DNA from: Oscillospiraceae bacterium
GTDB taxonomy: Bacteria; Bacillota; Clostridia; Oscillospirales; Oscillospiraceae
Assembly (NCBI GenBank): GCA_017466665.1
Contig: JAFTTQ010000029.1
Coordinates: 1 to 33,383, forward strand
Length of the DNA stretch: 33,383 nt
Reading direction: 5' to 3'
Shown piece by piece: positions 19,401 through 25,155 of the stretch. Numbering within the stretch: the first letter of the stretch is position 1; the number at the start of each line of letters is the position of its first letter. Position numbers and translations under genes: made by a program. The notes beneath the pieces were generated by a model. That model did no database searches, was not told the origin of the DNA, and saw only the letters and a program-made list of their open reading frames with translations.

Positions 19401-20153
19401 GGTATCCATCGCTTGGGGATTCATATCCGGTGCTTCCACATAGAACATTCCGTCCTTTGCCACTACCTCACATTTTTCACCGTTGCAGGTATAGGTGTAG
19501 CTTGCGTCACCGGTAACAGTGAAATAGAAACGCAGAGCGATCTTGCTGCGGAACACCATACTTGTGCCGTAAAAGCTTACACCACTTAATTCGTCGGAAA
19601 CATCCACACTGGGGACTTCCTCAGGAATTGTCTGATTGCTTTCCAGCTCGTAGCCGGCATTGGCAGGCTGCTCGGTATTGACACCAAAGTAGCCCTGTGC
19701 CGCTGCACCGTAGTTCAGCATCCACTGAACCAGACTCTTCAGTTCCCCGGTGTAGTTACCTGCCAGGATGGCATCGGCATACTCCCGGATGGAGGAGGTT
19801 TTCTCCAACACAGTCGCGCCACCGGAAACAAGGGTCAGCTTCACCTGTGCGGTCATTTGGGGCGCGCCCAAAGCCACAGGGAATACATACCCATTGTCAC
19901 CTGCGGTCATTTCACTGACCGTATAGGTCTCATAGGTCTGACCGTCTACTGTAACGGTCATCACGCCGTCGGCGGCGTGCTCATCGGAGATATTTGCATA
20001 GAAACGCATGGTCAGATCTTCGCCCAGTTGCAAATCCGTGCCAACCCATTGGGTCGTGCCGGATGCGGTAGCGCTTGCACTGACAGGCAGCATACCAACG
20101 ATCAGCACAAGCGCCAGCAAGAGAGAACAAACTTTCTTTGCTGTTTTTTGCAT
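13404..20153 (-). CDS. Giant secreted protein: four beta-helix modules fused to DUF4838
   Basis: Protein of 2249 residues with a classical signal peptide (MQKTAKKVCSLLLALVLIVG, probable cleavage near VSASA-TA). Residues about 30-310 hold two related domains, each a beta-rich part followed by a helical tail (IREYADAIL..LKSLVQWMLNYGAAAQGYF; YITRMY..LKTMLTYAADYF). Residues about 315-1625 hold four modules of about 330 residues, with TGTFDGQG, WDGGFFGK, GTLKNVAFANAIVKG, TLENVYM and NNVIVEYAE motifs. Residues about 1634-2249 are a DUF4838-type domain, with a GH67/GH20b-like start (DYKIIVDE..AADIMIKYLGRSG), GNWRDS, a C1928/C1930/C1933 CxCxxC motif, LYLMAYHEY and GVLYAPIEAMY. No wall or membrane anchor is visible. 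The start has AAAGGG 7 bases upstream. A carbohydrate-active role is inferred; catalysis by DUF4838 is not established as far as I know. Confidence 0.87.
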   Translation of the reverse strand: MQKTAKKVCSLLLALVLIVGMLPVSASATASGTTQWVGTDLQLGEDLTMRFYANISDEHAADGVMTVTVDGQTYETYTVSEMTAGDNGYVFPVALGAPQMTAQVKLTLVSGGATVLEKTSSIREYADAILAGNYTGELKSLVQWMLNYGAAAQGYFGVNTEQPANAGYELESNQTIPEEVPSVDVSDELSGVSFYGTSMVFRSKIALRFYFTVTGDASYTYTCNGEKCEVVAKDGMFYVEAPDMNPQAMDTKVQIGVSDGTDSLSVSYSPMDYITRMYRKDSSSDALKTMLTYAADYFDAAETYATGEETLVISDSFEAGVYGADATFAINLSDYSGALAGYSLSGATVNGTAFTSASYANGVVSLDRATVQALEGEQTVALTFTCGSRTLHTSVNVNLYTMLIASAADMVVFPTAMAAKPAGSYALVSDIDMADVPYENTNTAAFTGTFDGRGHAIYNMATKTAANDWDGGFFGKMFKGTLKNVAFANAIVKGEGAFLAFRNNAGTLENVYMLVSFDGLVSGKGWINDTSVLFNDGEGNYLYANNVIVEYAEPLTEASAGYAFYQNLSVSKFNGLYVVGADKISVATLPGSSAAYGCYAKRAAFDVDVTGWEGDFWTVKNGFPIPKCLIGTAYENGPIYADELTITDTYYVGAQNSGDIVVDLSDYDLEGTLTSATVGGTAVTGSFADGILTLSRSGLTLTEGEELAVNLKLEGDSSKLSVDLTLTVCTYTMGTSAELAALPTVMANNLAGTYVLTSDIDMAGVNFENTSTTAFTGTFDGQGYVIYNMATKTSTTDWDGGFFGKEFHGTLKNVAFVNAIVKGTGAFLGFRCNAATMENVYMLVSFDTLTSGDNFTNTTGVLFNDGNSNYLYATNVIVEYAEALTAASAGYAFYQGVSVSEFDGLYVIGADAISSVALPGSSTAYGCYDDRASFNADVSAWDGNGFWTVVDGFPIPNRLLGVKIPFAISSNAVGYIGQQNTEDTFILNLSDVKDRLAGTSLVDVTVDGVSFATKSYQGGIVTLDKATAGTLSGEKDIILTFENDNMRISVSAKIASATYVISTPAQMANFPTVMAENLAGTYVLANDIDMSGVAYTNGNTAANFTGTFDGQGYVIYNMTTKTTADDWDGGFFGKLFAGTIKNVAFANATVKGQGAFLAFRSIAGKLENVYISFAFDGLVANGSWINDTSVLFNDGNGNYLDATNVVIEYAEPLTASAGFAVYQNFSLTKVNGLYVVGADDISAAGLSSSTAVYGCYDDRASFDADVSAWDGNGFWAVVDGFPIPERLVGTIYENGYVVENELDMTASTYVGANNTEATVTVNFGIQRVETAGMDFAGAVMGGSTIENATYNFNTGVLTLDKATIGTLSETQSVKLNFTKDGAVYVAYAELIPADMVFYTAEELQTFPALMAANPAGTYALGNNIDFAGYTYENTMTDAFTGVFDGNGYCISNMATKTSYTDWDGGLFGKDFRGTLKNIAFANAIVKGQGSFLAFRNHGGTMENVYLKVSFDGLVADGNWINDSCVLFNDSEGSYLYANNVIVEYAETPANGGYAIYKNTSSSKFNGLYVIGTSAISAETLPGSNGIYGVYADRAALAAAVTDFSSWYENGFWVSDANNTPVPACVFAAARAAANKKQSTVSGTIHQVSVTANTTRKLIQGGTSDYKIIVDETNTADKKAADIMIKYLGRSGVTLPIVTADQYTADGKFIVINNDTLFAAAGQTMPDNLGVSGYRIVTVNDNVFLQSVGVEGIQYAAAAFLKHTLGLEVYGTPDSISVVAGSWAWMPDFNITEQPDIDTQIMGNWRDSANADVQYLMGYTDYADYFLMSKDNDGNGVYDYGSDNHTSMNYLPKNTYYSVSNGNWKWYSGESMWDSIVNVPDQLCYTAHGDSAELAEMVQAAADEMMVRINAQPTVLAGQFSVSDTHTACTCATCTASKEKYGTDAAAVIQFINLLGAEIQERLQAQADEAGTEKREFTLYLMAYHEYAIAPVVKNADGTYSPIDDSVVCGENVGVLYAPIEAMYTYDLYHDVNSDIAENMEKWASLSDHMYYWLYETGFKNYMVPFGSWFTSTENLRHSYNNNADIVMIQGQYNAQNSTGFTTLKVYLNAETGLNVNADYDALVDKFFSKYYGAAGEPMQQYYEELEAWLNDLAIYHPDMFNGWIANEGQNAAEYWPEELLLHWQELLEEAKTLAAGDTTALNHITDESMFVRYMLITAYGYSDLAADFNADAESRGFTHLSEQETLGDL
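15285..19200 (-). repeat. Four tandem ~1-kb coding modules
   Basis: Approximate modules in protein order: 18265-19200, 17272-18264, 16285-17271 and 15285-16284. The anchor motif TG(T/V)FDG lies at 18792-18815, 17805-17828, 16818-16841 and 15813-15836, giving periods of 987, 987 and 1005 bases. Modules 2 and 3 end in the same FWxVVDGFPIP(N/E)RL phrase seen in the modules of the neighbouring anchored protein, and module 4 ends in a TPVP phrase like that protein's C-terminus, so the two arrays share ancestry. Confidence 0.9.
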
Positions 20154-20183
20154 AATAACACCCTTTCAAAATTTTTATTTTTA

Positions 20184-20209
20184 GGCGACCTCTAAGAATC
20201 AGAGGTGCC
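20184..20209 (-). terminator. Hairpin between DUF4838 lipoprotein and giant gene
   Basis: Inverted repeat of nine paired bases with one bulged base: GGC(G)ACCTCT (20184-20193) and AGAGGTGCC (20201-20209), loop of 7. On the transcribed strand it lies shortly after the lipoprotein stop codon and is followed by an A/U-rich stretch (TAAAAATAAAAATTTTG). It is not a canonical U-tract terminator, so attenuation or 3'-end protection within the operon is plausible. Its arms resemble those of the convergent hairpin at 30238-30267. Confidence 0.45.
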
Positions 20210-20217
20210 CATAAGTT

Positions 20218-22182
20218 TTAAGAGATTCCCCAATCTCTGTAAACTTCTGTAAGCTCCCGCTGCTCTCTTTCGTGGGTAATACCCAGCGCCATACAGTCTG
20301 CCTTAAAGGACTGCTTCATGGTTAGGAGCTGTTCTGCGCTGTAGATACCGGAGTGGGAGCTGATCAGCTCAAAACGCAGGAATATGCTTTCCATATTGAT
20401 ATGGTTTACATAGGTTGCATAATAAGGATCATCGTTTTTGTGAGCTTCCAATTCTGCGTAAGCCTGGTCAATCAACCCCTGCCACCGCAGCAGCAGTTCT
20501 CTGGGCCAGTAGGCCTCACCGGACAGAAGCTCATTGGAAATCCGGCCGGTATACTCCACAGGGTAAGCCTCCGCCAAATGACGCATCCAGCTTTGCAGCT
20601 CCTCAAAATACTGCTGCATCGGCTGTGCGGCAGGACCGTAGTAGTTTTGGAAGAAGTCATTTACCATATCCTGATAGTTCAAACTCAGATCCATAGCCGC
20701 TAAGCTGTCGGTATAAACCTTCAGGCTGGTAAAGCCGGTAGAGCAGGCCATATTGTGCTGACCCTGAAGCATCACGATATCCACATTGTTTTCATGGCAG
20801 AACCGGAGGTTTTCCACATCAGAATCCCAGCTGTCGAAGGGATACAGATAGCCTGCATAGTTGGTCTGATACAGCCAGTAATACATTTTGCTGCTGAGCG
20901 TTGACCAGGCCTTCATCATTTCCGCGGAATCCACATTTTCCTGCTCATAGAAATTGTGGATATACAGTGCTTCAATGGGGGCATACACAACACCCACATC
21001 CTCATCGCAGATCACCGATTCGTCTACCGGGGAATAAGAACCGTCTGCATTTTTGATTACGGGAGGCTCCACGAACATATGGTAGGCCATTAAATATAAT
21101 GTAAAATCTCTCTTTTGGGTGCCGTTTGCATCGGCCTCCTTTTGCAGGCCGCTTTGGATCTTCCGGCTCAGCTTATTGGTAAACTGAACGACCGCCGCAC
21201 TGCGGGTGCCGTACTTTTCCGCCGAGGCTTTGCAGCCGTCACACTGGCAGGAAGTCCAGGTATCCGCCATAGTAAACTGACCGGCGGAAATATCCGGATT
21301 GGCTTCCAAATTTGCCAGCATCAGCCGGGCAGCTTCCGAAATTAAAGCATCCAGCTCCTCCGGATCACCACCGGCGGTATAGCAAAGCTGGTCCTTTTGC
21401 GCCGAATACCAGGTGGGATGCTCGTTATAATAGGTTTCCACCGGCATATACAACAGACTGGTATGGTTGTCGTGTCCCTGAATGCTCAGGAACAGAGACT
21501 TATAGTCGGAATAGCCCATCAGATACAACGCATCTCTGGAGAAGGTATCCCGCCAGTTGCCCATCAGGAGCGTGTCGATATCCGGCTTCTCCACGATCTC
21601 CATATCCGGCATCGTGCTGCCATCCTTGGTGTAGCGGAAGGTGTCCTGGCCGTAAATTTCCATTCCCAAAACATTTTTCAGGAAGGAAATCACTGCATAA
21701 CGCATTCCGTCGGGATGCTCTGACATCAGAAAGACACTGTCACCGCTGGTTTTCGCGTAGTAACCGGTAGTTCCCAGATCTGCCTGGGGCATAGAAAGAG
21801 ATGCCTCCCCGAACAGCTCCGGGACATTCACCACAATGAATTTCCCGCCGACGGTGTATTGCGCCGGCTCTGCATAGGAAAGACGGCAGCCGGTAACCAT
21901 CTCCACATAACGAACAATGAAATCCGCAGCAGTTTGATTTTCCTCCCCTTCTGCCACGATCACCTGATAGTCAGACTGTCCGTCCACCACAAAGGGGCGG
22001 CTGCTTTCGCTGACCTGAACCTGATGCAGCGTGCTGCTCACCTGATGGGCTGTATAATCCTCCACCGGGTTGACAGGGGTAATGGTTTGACCGCTGGAAT
22101 TGCCTTGATTTTTTCCGCAGGCGGATAAAAGCAGCATAGTGGCCAGTGCGCCTGCACAAATGCTTTTCAGTTTTTTATTCAT
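20218..22182 (-). CDS. DUF4838 surface lipoprotein
   Basis: Lipoprotein of 654 residues. The signal MNKKLKSICAGALATMLLLSAC has a canonical LSAC lipobox with Cys22. A Ser/Gly linker precedes a domain that matches the C-terminal 615 residues of the next giant protein along most of its length: a GH67/GH20b-like N-terminal part (DYQVIVAEGEENQTAADFIV), GNWRDT, GHDNHTSLLY, QLCYTAGGD, C312/C314/C317 as CxCxxC, LYLMAYHMF and GVVYAPIEALY. This is the DUF4838 type, usually found in secreted glycan-related proteins. The start is set by AAGGGGG (22191-22197) 8 bases upstream; an upstream in-frame ATG would add 27 residues, overlap the previous gene and spoil the signal peptide. The SD overlaps the stop codon of the upstream gene, suggesting translational coupling. 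Activity is unknown; a glycoside hydrolase-like TIM barrel is plausible. Confidence 0.85.
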   Translation of the reverse strand: MNKKLKSICAGALATMLLLSACGKNQGNSSGQTITPVNPVEDYTAHQVSSTLHQVQVSESSRPFVVDGQSDYQVIVAEGEENQTAADFIVRYVEMVTGCRLSYAEPAQYTVGGKFIVVNVPELFGEASLSMPQADLGTTGYYAKTSGDSVFLMSEHPDGMRYAVISFLKNVLGMEIYGQDTFRYTKDGSTMPDMEIVEKPDIDTLLMGNWRDTFSRDALYLMGYSDYKSLFLSIQGHDNHTSLLYMPVETYYNEHPTWYSAQKDQLCYTAGGDPEELDALISEAARLMLANLEANPDISAGQFTMADTWTSCQCDGCKASAEKYGTRSAAVVQFTNKLSRKIQSGLQKEADANGTQKRDFTLYLMAYHMFVEPPVIKNADGSYSPVDESVICDEDVGVVYAPIEALYIHNFYEQENVDSAEMMKAWSTLSSKMYYWLYQTNYAGYLYPFDSWDSDVENLRFCHENNVDIVMLQGQHNMACSTGFTSLKVYTDSLAAMDLSLNYQDMVNDFFQNYYGPAAQPMQQYFEELQSWMRHLAEAYPVEYTGRISNELLSGEAYWPRELLLRWQGLIDQAYAELEAHKNDDPYYATYVNHINMESIFLRFELISSHSGIYSAEQLLTMKQSFKADCMALGITHEREQRELTEVYRDWGIS

Positions 22183-22190
22183 TTGCACCG

Positions 22191-22197
22191 CCCCCTT
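22191..22197 (-). promoter_or_regulatory. RBS that fixes the DUF4838 lipoprotein start
   Basis: AAGGGGG 8 bases before the ATG at 22182, overlapping the TAA stop (22196-22198) of the upstream gene. It supports the short start with the lipoprotein signal and indicates coupled translation. Confidence 0.75.
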
Positions 22198-25135
22198 ACT
22201 GCTGATTTTCTGTAACAGTGACAGACCAGGTTTCATTATGGACATAGCCGTCGGCATCCACAACCATAATCATAAACTTATAAATGCCTTCCTGGCTAAC
22301 CTTTATAGCGTTGGAATCGGCAGGAACGGTCACAATCACACCGCTGGGACACACCACAGACTTCATAACGATCAAGTCTTCCACGCCTGTCTTATTATCG
22401 GAAAGCGTGAACTGAGGAATACACACGGTATCTCCCACCTTAGCCTGGGTGGGCAATGCCTGCTGGAACTGAAGCTCCGGTGCGGAAGCATCCACAATAT
22501 GCAGGATATAGGTAATGCCGCCTTCCTTTTCGCTGAAGCTTTCCTCGGTGGTATACTGCACAGTGTACCGATCAGCCACCTGCGCCATAATGGTGTATTC
22601 CTTTGTGGGATCGGCATGATCCAGCACGGTGCCGTCCAAGGCGGTCACGATCTGATTGCCTTGTTTCACCGTCACAGTAAACCGGACATTGGGATTCAGG
22701 ACATCGCCTGCAAATGCTGCAGGCAAACGAATCTCAGAGCCCTGCTCGTGACGGCCGCCGTAGGTTCCTGCGATGTCGATCCAGGCTTCCACTCTGTCAC
22801 GGTTGGAATTGTTCATTGCGTGGTTGTTCAGGGAAAGCAAGCTGATTGCTGCGCCATCGGCAGCCTCCCGGAAGAACAGTGACAGCATCAGGAAATTGGA
22901 TTGGAAGCCTTCAAAATCTCCCGTATCAATCTCGAAGCCTGCAATATGCAGGGTATTATTTTGATAGGTAATGGGAATCTCGTGGCCGGCTGCAATGCTG
23001 ACCTCTCCCATACGGATCTGCTTGTCCCCTACCTTGACGCTGAGAACGCCGTTCAGATTCAGCAGCTCCACTTCCAATTTTTGCGTACTGTCGGTACTGT
23101 CGGCAAAGACCAGCTTCAGGCCGGCAAAATCCGATTTTCCCGGTACGCCCCCCAGTACCATAGAGAAATCTGTGGCAAGAAGGGCATTGGCAAAGGTCCA
23201 TTTGGCATCTGCAGCAGATGCGATAAATGTAATATTGTTTTCCTCACGCAGGGTGGTAAAGCCTTCCCCGACGAAATAGTTTTCCAGGAACAGTCTGGTT
23301 TTTCCCTCATCCTGATCGTAAGCCTTCACCACCGGACGCTCCACCTCGTAGGTGGCTCCGTCACATTCAAAAATCAGCTTTGCCGTGTCCAAATGCTTAT
23401 CCACCAGGATCCGATATGTGTCGCCTGCCTTCAAATCTGTCGTTCCGGCTGCATCCACAAGCTTACCGGTGGCCAGTTTTTTCTCCATCTGACCACTGCG
23501 GTAGTCATTAAAATATACCTGGGGGAATGTGTATTCCGACTCCTCAATCAGGAACCGGGGCAGGTTGACCCCGTCCACCATAATGGGCTTGTCGCCCACA
23601 GTGACCTCTGCGGTATGGCTGTAGGTACCGATCTGACCGGCACAGTCCATAACCTCATAGACGATGGTATAGCTACCGGTTTTCTCAAAGTAGTATTTAT
23701 CGTTCAGCGCCACCTGCTTGCCATCCACCTCGGTGTAAATCTCCACAGCCGGCTCGCCGCTATGGCACTGGGTTTCATAGGGTGTGCTTTGGAAAGCCTC
23801 ACCCAACACATAATCGGTCTTGGGAGCTTCTTTCAGGGTAACAGAGGGCTTTGTAAGCTGGTTTTCAGCCTTGATCCAAAGGATTTTCCTTCCCAAATTG
23901 CCCGAAGAATCGGTTGCCTCATAGACAATGGCGTAATCGCCCCAGTACTTTGTTTCAATACGGCCATCCACAATATTTAAGATGGATGCATCCGCAGAGC
24001 TGTAGTTGTACCAGGCTGATACCGTCACCTGACAAACGCCGCTGACACTGTCCCTTGCCTGGGCAGCCGGCACGCTGTAGCTTCCGCCGACCACGGCAGG
24101 GGGCATTGTTTCATAGGGCGTGTCAACTGTGATCTCAGGAGCTTCTGTATCCCGGATCTTCTCTCTGGACAGGTTCACATCACCGACTTTGCTCAGGAAG
24201 AAGCCGGCAGTGGTGCCTCTGTAGTTTTCTGCCCATACGGTCAGATAGGCCTTGCCGCTGGGGAAGCCGCTCCAGGGGGATTTTTGGTACTCCACACTGT
24301 CCAGATCCACAACAAATTTATCGTTGGCAAGAATCTGCATCGTTTCGCTGTCCAGTCTCAGATTGATGGCATTGTGATCTATATTGGTGCACTGGAATGC
24401 AAAGCCGTGATCAATGGAACGTCCAAACAAGCCCTCATTCCAGAACTTATCGGCAAAGTCATCATATCCGATGATTTCCTGCCCGTTGCCGCCGGCAGTG
24501 ATATAGGACACCTTGATATCCGGTCTGTTGGTGTACTGACGGGCGGACATATATAAGGTAATATTGGGGTTTTCCGCATCTGTCAGCTGGAAGCAAAGCT
24601 TTTCATAATCAAAGTTCCCCACATTGGAGGGAACGGCAAATGCCTGAATCAGCAGACCATCCTCCAATTTGCTCATATCAATCGGCTGATTGATGGTGAG
24701 CTTGTCGCCGTATTCCAGCTGTACATTTAATCCCGATACACCGTTGATATGAGGGTATCTTTCATACTGCGCGGCAGAGGCTTCGGATGTCAGAGTAACA
24801 AGATCCTGAAGAACAAAGAAGGATTCTTCCTCTATGTATATCTTGTCATTTACAGACACAGTGTAGGTAACGGTATATTTTCCCACCTGCTCCAACTGCA
24901 GGCTGCTGTTGGTCGTAACCGTACCGTCCGGCAAAAGCACCGTTGTACGGGCTGTCACCTTGGTTCCCCCAACCGTTATGTCACGGGTCGGAATTACCAG
25001 ATGGGTTCCCAGATCGTAGGAGCCCTCCAGCCCACTGGGTGTCCATTCCGTTTCCGCACGGACATCTGTAATAAAAACCGTGCCTATCATCAAAAGAACA
25101 AGCAGAGCCGCTATGAATTTCCTATGTTTTCTCAT
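22196..25135 (-). CDS. Secreted multidomain protein with Ig-like and lectin-like domains
   Basis: Protein of 979 residues with a signal peptide (FIAALLVLLMIGTVFI, probable cleavage after VRA, residue 27). Several Ig/HYR-like units are visible from phrases such as GKYTVTYTVSV, GDYAIVYEATDSSGN, GSYTIVYEVMDCAGQIG and GIYKFMIMVVDADG. These resemble bacterial Ig domains of the DUF5011/Big_3 kind. Two stretches (about 125-330 and 590-770) look like concanavalin/LamG-type jelly rolls (INLRLDSETMQILANDKFVVDLD; LKLVFADSTDSTQKLEVELLNLNG), consistent with carbohydrate binding. No catalytic motif, lipobox, LPXTG or C-terminal membrane helix is seen. AAGGAG lies 8 bases before the start. It sits between the binding lipoprotein (20-base gap) and the DUF4838 lipoprotein (13-base gap). 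I cannot assign it to a named protein. Confidence 0.8.
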   Translation of the reverse strand: MRKHRKFIAALLVLLMIGTVFITDVRAETEWTPSGLEGSYDLGTHLVIPTRDITVGGTKVTARTTVLLPDGTVTTNSSLQLEQVGKYTVTYTVSVNDKIYIEEESFFVLQDLVTLTSEASAAQYERYPHINGVSGLNVQLEYGDKLTINQPIDMSKLEDGLLIQAFAVPSNVGNFDYEKLCFQLTDAENPNITLYMSARQYTNRPDIKVSYITAGGNGQEIIGYDDFADKFWNEGLFGRSIDHGFAFQCTNIDHNAINLRLDSETMQILANDKFVVDLDSVEYQKSPWSGFPSGKAYLTVWAENYRGTTAGFFLSKVGDVNLSREKIRDTEAPEITVDTPYETMPPAVVGGSYSVPAAQARDSVSGVCQVTVSAWYNYSSADASILNIVDGRIETKYWGDYAIVYEATDSSGNLGRKILWIKAENQLTKPSVTLKEAPKTDYVLGEAFQSTPYETQCHSGEPAVEIYTEVDGKQVALNDKYYFEKTGSYTIVYEVMDCAGQIGTYSHTAEVTVGDKPIMVDGVNLPRFLIEESEYTFPQVYFNDYRSGQMEKKLATGKLVDAAGTTDLKAGDTYRILVDKHLDTAKLIFECDGATYEVERPVVKAYDQDEGKTRLFLENYFVGEGFTTLREENNITFIASAADAKWTFANALLATDFSMVLGGVPGKSDFAGLKLVFADSTDSTQKLEVELLNLNGVLSVKVGDKQIRMGEVSIAAGHEIPITYQNNTLHIAGFEIDTGDFEGFQSNFLMLSLFFREAADGAAISLLSLNNHAMNNSNRDRVEAWIDIAGTYGGRHEQGSEIRLPAAFAGDVLNPNVRFTVTVKQGNQIVTALDGTVLDHADPTKEYTIMAQVADRYTVQYTTEESFSEKEGGITYILHIVDASAPELQFQQALPTQAKVGDTVCIPQFTLSDNKTGVEDLIVMKSVVCPSGVIVTVPADSNAIKVSQEGIYKFMIMVVDADGYVHNETWSVTVTENQQ

Positions 25136-25155
25136 AGCACCGTCTCCTTCCGTTA

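Noticed and set aside
6946..20153. LPXTG, S-layer homology or dockerin anchoring of the giant proteins
   Set aside because: Both C-termini (ending TPVPKSK and EQETLGDL) lack a sorting motif, hydrophobic tail or SLH/dockerin signatures.
22183..22263. Longer start for the DUF4838 lipoprotein
   Set aside because: The extra 27 residues overlap the upstream gene, lack an SD, and would bury the lipoprotein signal.
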